The notes beneath the pieces were generated by a model. It made no database searches. It had not been told where the DNA came from and worked only from the letters and a program-made list of their open reading frames with translations. DNA of 21,153 nt from assembly GCA_904502005.1 (NCBI GenBank), contig CAJGDC010000032.1, forward strand, positions 1 to 21,153, given 5' to 3'. This DNA is from an uncultured Alistipes sp. (GTDB lineage: Bacteria; Bacteroidota; Bacteroidia; Bacteroidales; Rikenellaceae). A program made the position numbers and the translations under genes. Below are positions 15,861-21,153 of this stretch, piece after piece; the first letter of the stretch is position 1, and every line of letters starts with the position of its first letter.

Positions 15861-16065
15861 GAACAGAACCGAACAAGCGAACAAGACCGAACACAAGCGA
15901 ACGCCCCTGTTCGGTTGTTCGGTTGTTCGCTTGTTCGCCCTGCCACATCTGCCACTTGTATAACACTTGACACATTGTGCCACATTTTTTGCCACTGCCA
16001 CACTGTTACACACCCCTGTGGCAATGTGTCATGTGGCAAACTGGCTCTTTGGCTATTAGCCATTG
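15861..16065 (+). repeat. Composite 3'-UTR repeat, left arm
   Basis: Three blocks in order: a GAACAAGC/GTTCGCTTG block (15861-15939), a CCACA-rich block (15941-16040) and a GGCTCTTT...GGCTATTAGCC block (16043-16065). The right arm carries the same blocks inverted. There is a 25-nt exact match (15897-15921 to 16600-16624) and a 34-nt match with one mismatch (15941-15974 to 16472-16505). Confidence 0.85.
15870..15937 (+). terminator. Long GC-containing hairpin after the S9 peptidase
   Basis: A 15-bp perfect outer stem (15870-15884 with 15923-15937), a 2-nt bulge, then 7 bp (15887-15893 with 15916-15922) and 5 bp (15898-15902 with 15909-15913). It lacks a T tract, so it may stabilise the 3' end rather than act as a classic intrinsic terminator. 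Confidence 0.55.
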
Positions 16066-16078
16066 GCTTTTCTGTGGT

Positions 16079-16115
16079 ATCCGCTGCGCGGATTAATATA
16101 AGTCGCCAAAGGCGA
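16079..16115. repeat. Pair of small palindromes (REP-like)
   Basis: ATCCGC-TGC-GCGGAT (16079-16093) and TCGCC-AAA-GGCGA (16103-16115) are two perfect short hairpins close together, between the left arm and the A/T-rich centre. They have no clear counterpart in the right arm. Confidence 0.5.
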
Positions 16116-16167
16116 GCCAATAGCTATCTTATATATCTAAATATAATTATTTTCTTAAACGCGTAAC

Positions 16168-16354
16168 TATCTGTATATATGTTGGTAACTACAGATAATT
16201 ACCTGCGTAGATGCTTGGCATAGATATATACAGCCTAACTATTTAAGGCTGTGTTTATGGTGCTACGGCACAACATCTACAGATGTAAAAATAGCAGCTA
16301 AATCAGGCTCGGTAATCACCTAATTTACCAACCTGCCGAGCACATCGTTAGGCT
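16168..16354. other. Structured-looking centre of the inverted repeat
   Basis: Several exact complementary segments nest here: AGCCTAAC (16232-16239) with GTTAGGCT (16347-16354); within it TGCTA/TAGCA (16261-16265, 16292-16296) enclosing ACATCT/AGATGT, and GCTCGG/CCGAGC (16307-16312, 16336-16341). Competing pairs are CTGTATATAT/ATATATACAG (16171-16180, 16223-16232) and GTTGGTAA/TTACCAAC (16181-16188, 16325-16332). This could be a multi-branched RNA or a DNA cruciform core. I do not recognise a known RNA family, and no promoter is evident. Confidence 0.25.
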
Positions 16355-16382
16355 CGCTTGAGCTATGCTGTTGCTAATAGCT

Positions 16383-16675
16383 AACTGCCAACAGCTAAAG
16401 AGCCATTTTGTAACATTATAACATTGCCACATTGTAACAGGCGTGGGGTAACGTGTTACAATGTGACAAAGTGTGTCAAGTGTTACACAAGTGGCAGATG
16501 TGGCAGAAGTGACAGAAGTGACAGATGTTACAGATGTGATAGAAGTGACAAGTGTGACGGGAGTGACGGATGTGACTACAGACCGGACAGGCGAACAAGC
16601 GAACAACCGAACAGGGGCGTTCGCCTTGTGTTCGGTCTTGTTCGGGTGTGTTCGGGTGTTCGGTTTGTGCTCAGA
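16383..16675 (-). repeat. Composite 3'-UTR repeat, right arm
   Basis: The inverted counterpart of the left arm, oriented so that the GAACAAGC/GTTCG block is next to the namZ stop (16683). It contains GGCTCTTT inverted at 16397-16404, the CCACA-type block (about 16430-16510), an extra 9-nt tandem array (16491-16580) and the GTTCG block (16590-16675), which forms its own hairpin (for example 16600-16613 with 16628-16644). Confidence 0.85.
16491..16580. repeat. Tandem array of ten 9-nt units
   Basis: Ten consecutive degenerate units of consensus GTGACAGAT/A (such as GTGGCAGAT, GTGACAGAA, GTTACAGAT, GTGACGGGA). The left arm lacks most of this array; the distance between its first and second blocks is about 75 nt shorter. 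In one plus frame it would read as Val-Thr/Ala-x repeats, which I regard as incidental. Confidence 0.8.
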
Positions 16676-16682
16676 ACTATCT

Positions 16683-17837
16683 CTACTCTTGATAGAGCAG
16701 GTACTTTTTGCGCAGGGCTTTGAAGCGGGTGACATCCTCCTGCCAGCGATTGCGGATTTCGGAGGCTGTTTTACCCTCAATAATCATCGTGCGGATATAC
16801 TCTACGCCCACAAGTTTCTCAAAGAATGGGGTGAAGAACTTATCCCCGAGGTTTGTGCGGTGGTAGGCGTCAATGATATACTCAAGGTTAAAGCCTTCGG
16901 CGATAACTACCTCGCAATCAGCATTTCTGAGGTCTACGCCATAGCAGAGTTTATCCTTTAGTGGAGGATTTTTTGCCCCCTCACGGCTACGTGGGGTAAA
17001 GGTGTAACTGCACCCCTTCATCTCTGGGTGTCCGTACATCTCAAATGGGGCGTCAGTACCGCGACCAAGCGAGCAGACTGTTCCCTCAAAGAGGCAGGTA
17101 GATGGATAGAGGTAGATTGCCCTCTGACTCTTGAGGTTTGGCGACGGAGCGATAGGCAACGTGTAGCGGGTGCTATGGGTATAGCCTTTGCAGGTAACCA
17201 CCTCAACATCAGCGCGTTTAATCCACCCCTCGCCTATTGCCATAACTGCTATTTCGCCCATTGTAAGTCCATGCACAACAGGTATTGGCAGTGCACCCAC
17301 GCCCGACTTATACTTCATATCGAGAATAGGTCCATCGACATACATTCCATTAGGATTTGGGCGGTCAAGAATGATAACCTTGCGGCTAAAGTCCGCACAG
17401 CGGTTAATCACATCTATCATGGTTATATAATAGGTATAAAACCTCAGCCCCACATCCTGCATATCGACCACCATAATATCAAAGGCCGCCATCTGCTCAT
17501 CGGTCAGACGCCTTCCCTTTGCCGAGTAGAGCGACCAAATAGCCACGCCCGTACGACTATCAACCCCCGAGGCGACCTTCTCTCCTGCATCTGCCGTACC
17601 ACGAAAGCCGTGCTCTGGCGAGACAATACCCACAAGGTTTACCCCTTGCTCCACGAGCATATCGACAAGGTGCTTGTTCCCCACTGTTGCCGTATGATTT
17701 GCCAGCACCGCCACTCGCTTACCCTTAAGCTGTGGAAGGTATCTCTCTGTCTGCTCCGCACCGACAACGACCTGAGCCTTTGCACTGCCATATGCAGAAA
17801 AGAGCAGCATTAACAATGTGATAATCAGCGTTTTCAT
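16683..17837 (-). CDS. namZ: Exported exo-beta-N-acetylmuramidase (NamZ/DUF1343, GH171)
   Basis: 384 residues with a signal peptide (1-21, cleavage after AKA). It belongs to PF07075 (DUF1343), whose characterised member NamZ of Bacillus subtilis removes N-acetylmuramic acid from the non-reducing end of peptidoglycan fragments. Family landmarks seen are LANHTA (45-50), SPEHGFRG (73-80, with the conserved Glu75), DMQDVGLRFYTY (125-136), DRPNPNG, LPIPVVHGLTMGE and FEGTVCSLGRGTD. Likely periplasmic, working in peptidoglycan recycling or scavenging of MurNAc, which several Bacteroidetes need. Its ATG overlaps the prfB stop (ATGA), so it is translationally coupled. No other muropeptide genes are in the window. 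Confidence 0.88.
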   Translation of the reverse strand: MKTLIITLLMLLFSAYGSAKAQVVVGAEQTERYLPQLKGKRVAVLANHTATVGNKHLVDMLVEQGVNLVGIVSPEHGFRGTADAGEKVASGVDSRTGVAIWSLYSAKGRRLTDEQMAAFDIMVVDMQDVGLRFYTYYITMIDVINRCADFSRKVIILDRPNPNGMYVDGPILDMKYKSGVGALPIPVVHGLTMGEIAVMAIGEGWIKRADVEVVTCKGYTHSTRYTLPIAPSPNLKSQRAIYLYPSTCLFEGTVCSLGRGTDAPFEMYGHPEMKGCSYTFTPRSREGAKNPPLKDKLCYGVDLRNADCEVVIAEGFNLEYIIDAYHRTNLGDKFFTPFFEKLVGVEYIRTMIIEGKTASEIRNRWQEDVTRFKALRKKYLLYQE

Positions 17838-18944
17838 TCTCCGCCGTACTGCATTAAATAAGATTTGATAAATGCATCCAAGTCGCCATCCATAACCGCA
17901 TCCACGTTGGACGTCTGGTGTCCCGTTCTGTGGTCCTTCACGCGACGGTCGTCAAAGACGTAGGAGCGAATCTGCGAGCCCCACTCAATGCGTTTCTTCT
18001 CCGCCTCAATGGCGTTGCTCTTTGCCATGCGTTTATTGAGAAGGTACTGGTAGAGCTTCGAGCGGAGGATTCTCATAGCGTTCTCCTTATTCATAAGCTG
18101 CGAGCGAGTCTCCTGATTCTCAATAACATAACTTATCTCCTCACCCGTATCTTCATCCGTAAAGTGATAACGCAGACGGGCTGCTGTCTCCACCTTATTG
18201 ACATTCTGACCACCCGCGCCACTTGAACGGAAGGTCTCCCAAGTGACATTTGCAGGGTTTACAACGACCTCAATCGTATCGTCTACAGCAGGGGTCACCG
18301 CCACAGATGCGAAGGTTGTCTGACGCTTATTGTTGGCATTAAATGGCGAGAGTCGCACCATACGATGCACACCATTCTCGCTCTTCAGATAACCATAGGC
18401 AAACTCGCCCTCCACCTCCATAGTGCAAGACTTGACACCCACCTCGTCACCAGCCTGATAGTCAAGCATCTTGACCTTATATCCGTGTGCCTCGCACCAA
18501 CGGGTGTACATACGAAGAAGCATTGACGCCCAATCAAGTGCCTCGGTACCACCAGCACCGGCATTGATATCCACAATGGCGCCCATCTTATCCTCCTCAC
18601 CACGGAGCATATTTCTGAGTTCCAACGCCTCAATCGCCTCGATAGCCCTATTGCATAGCTGTTCAAACTCCTCCTCCGTAGCAATGCCCTCGGCAATAAA
18701 GTCGGGCATCATCTCCACCTCCTCAACCTGCGCAGCCAAGGCGTCAAAGTCGGTAATCCAACTCTTTATGCCGGCAACCTTCTGTAGCTGTCGCTGCGCC
18801 GCCTCGGGGTTATCCCAAAAGTTTGGCTCAAGGGTCTTCTCCTCCTCATTCTGGAGCTCTATGCGCCTACTATCGATGTCAAAGACACCTCCTCAGCGTA
18901 TCCAGACGCCTTACAATATCCTTAAGTGTTTCTCCTTGTACCAT
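17834..18944 (-). CDS. prfB: Peptide chain release factor 2, with programmed +1 frameshift
   Basis: The gene starts at ATG 18944, reads 21 codons (MVQGETLKDIVRRLDTLRRCL), meets TGA at 18881-18879, and resumes in the +1 frame with GAC (18880-18878) to the stop at 17834-17836. The product is about 369 residues, matching RF2. It recognises UGA and UAA and triggers peptide release at the ribosome. The stop-codon-recognition SPF is at 199-201 (RLSPFN) and the catalytic GGQ at 244-246 (GAGGQNVNK). Low RF2 levels allow the shift, so the gene autoregulates. The start shares one base with the trmH-like stop (TAATG) and the end overlaps namZ. A caller that ignores frameshifting would report only the downstream part. 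Confidence 0.95.
18879..18893 (-). promoter_or_regulatory. prfB recoding site
   Basis: On the minus strand the order is AGGAGG (18893-18888), TGT, CTT, TGA, C. This is the canonical RF2 slippery site: an SD-like hexamer 3 nt upstream of CUU-UGA-C, with peptidyl-tRNA slipping from CUU to UUU and GAC read next. Confidence 0.93.
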
Positions 18945-19471
18945 TATCTTAAACTCTCAAAAAATTTCCATATTACCACGCCACCGCAGACAGAGACGTT
19001 GATAGAGTGCTTTGTACCCACCTGCGGAATCTCAATCGCACCGTCGCACATATCTACCACCGCCTGGTCCACGCCGCTAACCTCGTTGCCAAAAATTAGG
19101 GCGTACCTCTTGCTCTTATCTACGGTAAGTCTATCAAGCATCACAGCCCCCTCAACCTGCTCAATGGCAAGAACGGTATATCCCTGATTCTTAAGCAGTG
19201 CAACCGCCTCAACGGTAGTCTTGAAGTACTCCCACGCAACGGTGAACTCCGCACCTAATGAACTCTTATGAATCTCACGCGACGGAGGTGTTGCCGTAAT
19301 ACCGCACAGAGCAATCTTCTCAACCGCAAAGGCATCGCCCGTACGGAAGAATGCTCCCACATTTTGCGCCGAGCGAACATTATCCAAAACCACCACTACT
19401 GGCAGCTTCTCCATAGCCGAAAACTCCTCTGCTGAGGGTCTTCCTAACTCTTGATTTGTAATTTTTCTCAT
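18944..19471 (-). CDS. TrmH/SpoU-family RNA 2'-O-methyltransferase
   Basis: 175 residues, consisting essentially of the SPOUT catalytic domain (PF00588). The three SpoU motifs are visible: LDNVRSAQNVGAFFRTGDAF (29-48) with the conserved N and R, ALIFGNEVSGVD (about 123-134) and IEIPQVGTKHSINVSVCGG (about 146-164), the last two forming the AdoMet knot. No N-terminal substrate-binding extension is present, so it resembles short TrmH-like enzymes; tRNA versus rRNA target is not decidable from sequence. The stop overlaps the prfB start by one base, coupling an RNA-modifying enzyme to the release factor. Confidence 0.88.
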   Translation of the reverse strand: MRKITNQELGRPSAEEFSAMEKLPVVVVLDNVRSAQNVGAFFRTGDAFAVEKIALCGITATPPSREIHKSSLGAEFTVAWEYFKTTVEAVALLKNQGYTVLAIEQVEGAVMLDRLTVDKSKRYALIFGNEVSGVDQAVVDMCDGAIEIPQVGTKHSINVSVCGGVVIWKFFESLR

Positions 19472-19472
19472 A

Positions 19473-19507
19473 ATTGCTGCAAAAATAAAAAATTTTATCT
19501 ATTTTTG
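19473..19507 (+). promoter_or_regulatory. Possible promoter of the outer-membrane-protein/glnS pair
   Basis: TATTTTTG at 19500-19507 fits the -7 consensus, with a weak ATTG at 19473-19476 (23-nt spacer). The leader would be about 32 nt. On the opposite strand TATTTTTG (19487-19480) also occurs but lies almost on the trmH-like start and has no partner. Confidence 0.35.
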
Positions 19508-19544
19508 ACAGATATTTGGGACATTAGTTTGATTTTGTGCAAAA

Positions 19545-20612
19545 ATGGGTAAGAAAATTATAGTGATACTGCTTGCGTTGCTGGCTCTGAATATGGCGTC
19601 AGCGCAGGTGTTATATCTTGATACAGAGCTCTCTACCCACTTTGACAATACCGAACACACGGGTAGTGACGTTGGCGAATCCCGCACCATCTTTGCCGTT
19701 CGCGCAACACCAACGCTGGGCTACCGTTTTGACAACCACCATAGCATTGTCATCGGTACTGAGCTACTGAAGGACTTTGGCTCGGTAAACTATATGGATA
19801 GAGCCAAATTTGTTGCCTACTACCAGTTTGAGAATGGCAAGTATGGCGCTAATGCAGGTATCTTCCAGCGAAACAAACTTGTGGGCGAGTACTCTCGCGC
19901 CTTCTACAGCGACGCCTACCACATCTACAACGATATGGTGCAGGGTGTAGCTCTTCGTCGTACTGGCAAGCGTGGCTTTGCAGAGATTGCAGTGGATTGG
20001 GATGGCCTCTACTCTCCTGAGTCACGTGAGAAGTTCCGCGTTCTTGTTGCGGGGGGGGGAGAATTTGCAGATATTCTCTATGCTGGAGCCTCATTCTCTA
20101 TGCAGCACTATGCAAACAGGTCTACATTCTACGGCAATGTGGTAGACAATCTGTTGCTCAATCCATACTTTGGTCTAAAGTTCACCGCCTTTTTGGATTT
20201 CAACTTCCGCCTTGGTGCACTAATTTCGCCACAGCGCGACCGCCGAACTGATGAGGGTTGGATACTACCTGCAGGTGGAGAGTTCTACTTTAAGGTTAGC
20301 CGCTGGGGGGTATATATCGACAACAACCTATACTTGGGTAGCAGCCTAACTCCATACTACACAACCCAAGGCGTTGATGGAGTCGCTTATGCCAACGACC
20401 TCTACACTTGCGACCCATTCTACGGCACTACGCACAAGATTTACAACCGCACAGGCATTGGCTACAGCCGAGCATTTGCAGGCGATAGAGTCAAGGTTAA
20501 GGCAGAGTTTGCACTACAATACAACGGGCAGAAGCTCTCTTGCCAACAGCTTGTTGGTATCTGTGCAACTATCTGTCCAACGCTATACGATAAGAAAAAC
20601 CATAAAAAATAG
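19545..20612 (+). CDS. Probable outer-membrane beta-barrel protein of unknown function
   Basis: 355 residues with a signal peptide (1-20, cleavage after MASA before QVLYLD). The mature part is rich in alternating aromatic and polar residues typical of beta-barrel strands (YLDTELSTHF, TLGYRFDNHHSIVIGTELL, KFVAYYQFENGKYGANAGIF, PYFGLKFTAFLDFNFRLGALIS, GGEFYFKVSRWGVYIDNNLYLG). There is no TonB box, plug or peptidase motif. I do not recognise a named family. A run of nine G at 20051-20059 lies in frame, coding Gly-Gly-Gly; a one-base slip would truncate the protein. It ends with a basic tail (DKKNHKK) 5 nt before glnS, which is likely cotranscribed. Confidence 0.7.
   Translation: MGKKIIVILLALLALNMASAQVLYLDTELSTHFDNTEHTGSDVGESRTIFAVRATPTLGYRFDNHHSIVIGTELLKDFGSVNYMDRAKFVAYYQFENGKYGANAGIFQRNKLVGEYSRAFYSDAYHIYNDMVQGVALRRTGKRGFAEIAVDWDGLYSPESREKFRVLVAGGGEFADILYAGASFSMQHYANRSTFYGNVVDNLLLNPYFGLKFTAFLDFNFRLGALISPQRDRRTDEGWILPAGGEFYFKVSRWGVYIDNNLYLGSSLTPYYTTQGVDGVAYANDLYTCDPFYGTTHKIYNRTGIGYSRAFAGDRVKVKAEFALQYNGQKLSCQQLVGICATICPTLYDKKNHKK
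20051..20059 (+). repeat. Homopolymeric G9 tract inside the outer-membrane-protein gene
   Basis: Nine consecutive G residues within codons 169-172 (VAGGGEF). This is a long G run for a genome of this composition, with potential for slipped-strand frameshifts. Confidence 0.9.
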
Positions 20613-20617
20613 AGAAT

Positions 20618-21153
20618 ATGACTACTGAAACACCAGAAGTTAAAAAGAGTTTGAGTTTTATTGAGGAGATTATTGAGCAGGATATTGCTGCCGGTTTAGC
20701 TCACGTACAGACTCGATTTCCACCAGAGCCAAATGGCTATCTACACATCGGTCACGCTAAGGCTATCTGTATGGACTTTGGCGTAGCGGCTCGCTATGGC
20801 GGTGTATGTAACCTACGCTTTGACGATACCAACCCTACAAAGGAGGATGTTGAGTATGTTGATGCCATCAAGGAGGATATTAAGTGGCTCGGCTTTGAGT
20901 GGGGCAATGAGTACTACGCCTCTGACTACTTCCAGCAGTTGTGGGACTTTGCCATTCAGCTCATTAAGGAGGGTAAGGCATATATTGACGAGCAGACCTC
21001 TGAGCAGATTGCAGAGCAGAAGGGTACCCCTACCCAGCCAGGTACCGAGAGCCCATATCGCAATCGCCCAGTAGAGGAGAGCCTTGAGCTCTTTGAGAAG
21101 ATGAATCGTGGCGAGATTGAGGAGGGTAAGATGGTGCTTCGTGCCAAGATTGA
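20618..21153 (+). CDS. glnS: Glutaminyl-tRNA synthetase, N-terminal part (runs off the right edge)
   Basis: 178 complete codons from the ATG at 20618, open to the window end. It is a class I synthetase that attaches glutamine to tRNA-Gln. The adenylate-site HIGH motif is at 43-46 within PPEPNGYLHIGHAK, the form typical of GlnRS rather than GluRS (PSPTG...HIGG). LRFDDTNP follows (66-73), and EDIKWLGFEW and YRNRPVEESLELFEKM match the GlnRS core. The KMSKS-like loop and anticodon-binding domain are outside the window. The gene lies 5 nt after the outer-membrane-protein gene with no terminator, so it is probably expressed from the promoter near 19500 unless an internal promoter exists. Confidence 0.95.
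   Translation, partial: MTTETPEVKKSLSFIEEIIEQDIAAGLAHVQTRFPPEPNGYLHIGHAKAICMDFGVAARYGGVCNLRFDDTNPTKEDVEYVDAIKEDIKWLGFEWGNEYYASDYFQQLWDFAIQLIKEGKAYIDEQTSEQIAEQKGTPTQPGTESPYRNRPVEESLELFEKMNRGEIEEGKMVLRAKI

Larger units (their letters stand above)
15849..16682. other. 834-nt non-coding block between convergent genes
   Basis: This gap separates the plus-strand peptidase from the minus-strand namZ. It is filled by two inverted copies of a composite repeat, each beginning 7-13 nt after the stop codon of its adjacent gene, around a distinct centre. Open frames in it are by-products of the repeats (for example runs of Val-Thr-x). No promoter consensus, tRNA or conserved protein is apparent. Confidence 0.8.

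Noticed and set aside
16160..16360. tRNA, tmRNA, 6S RNA or retron RNA in the repeat centre
   Set aside because: No TpsiC-like or anticodon-arm pattern, no tag reading frame, no 6S-type single long bubble helix, and no reverse transcriptase nearby.
16491..16580. Short regular repeats that could suggest a CRISPR array
   Set aside because: Units are 9 nt, directly adjacent and degenerate, with no spacers and no cas genes.
15849..16682. Insertion sequence or MITE
   Set aside because: No transposase frame, the ends do not form clean terminal repeats with target duplications, and block order follows gene 3' ends.
16473..16961. Open frame on the plus strand with Val-Thr-x repeats
   Set aside because: It is created by the 9-nt tandem array, runs into the antisense of namZ, and has no promoter, start context or signal peptide.
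17834..18739. prfB as a truncated or frameshifted pseudogene
   Set aside because: The frame break is exactly the canonical CTT TGA C recoding site with AGGAGG upstream; the fused product has normal RF2 length and motifs.

Overview
The window looks like a chromosome segment from a Bacteroidales bacterium, possibly Rikenellaceae/Alistipes (the genus is a guess from overall feel). Support: most promoters I can find follow the Bacteroidetes pattern TTTG - about 19 nt - TAnnTTTG; strong Shine-Dalgarno sequences are largely absent from start codons; there are many short-signal lipoproteins with Pro/Thr-rich linkers; and the gene families (GIN-domain adhesin, PspC/PadR module, S9B peptidase, MetallophosN/C phosphoesterase, NamZ) are typical of the group.

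Layout. 1-369: start of a leftward exported protein, a probable 48-residue leftward small protein with its own promoter, and a divergent promoter for a YccF-like membrane protein (370-744). 845-3899: three tandem lipoproteins of the sugar phosphate isomerase/epimerase TIM-barrel family behind a perfect 20-nt palindrome, closed by a strong terminator. 4045-6880: a PspC - PadR - GIN-domain - PspC envelope-response operon. 6962-11757: a large outer-envelope phosphoesterase lipoprotein, a PnuC/PnuT-family vitamin transporter and thiamine pyrophosphokinase, read here as one operon for salvage of thiamine (phosphates). 11897-15848: 6-phosphofructokinase, a PfkB sugar/nucleoside kinase and an exported S9 peptidase related to DPP-IV. 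15849-16682: an 834-nt non-coding block between convergent genes, made of two inverted copies of a complex repeat with strong hairpins, a 9-nt tandem array in one copy, and a structured-looking centre. 16683-19471 (minus): trmH-like methyltransferase, prfB with its programmed +1 frameshift, and namZ, all overlapping. 19545-21153: an outer-membrane-like protein containing a G9 tract, then the 5' part of glnS.

How it works together: the clearest pathway is extracytoplasmic dephosphorylation, uptake and pyrophosphorylation of thiamine. The PspC/PadR/GIN genes form a self-contained regulatory and envelope module. The three isomerase lipoproteins form a duplicated family with catalytic residues retained and an unknown substrate. 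The most unexplained structures are the inverted 3'-UTR repeat block, the palindromic operator, and the small protein near the left edge.
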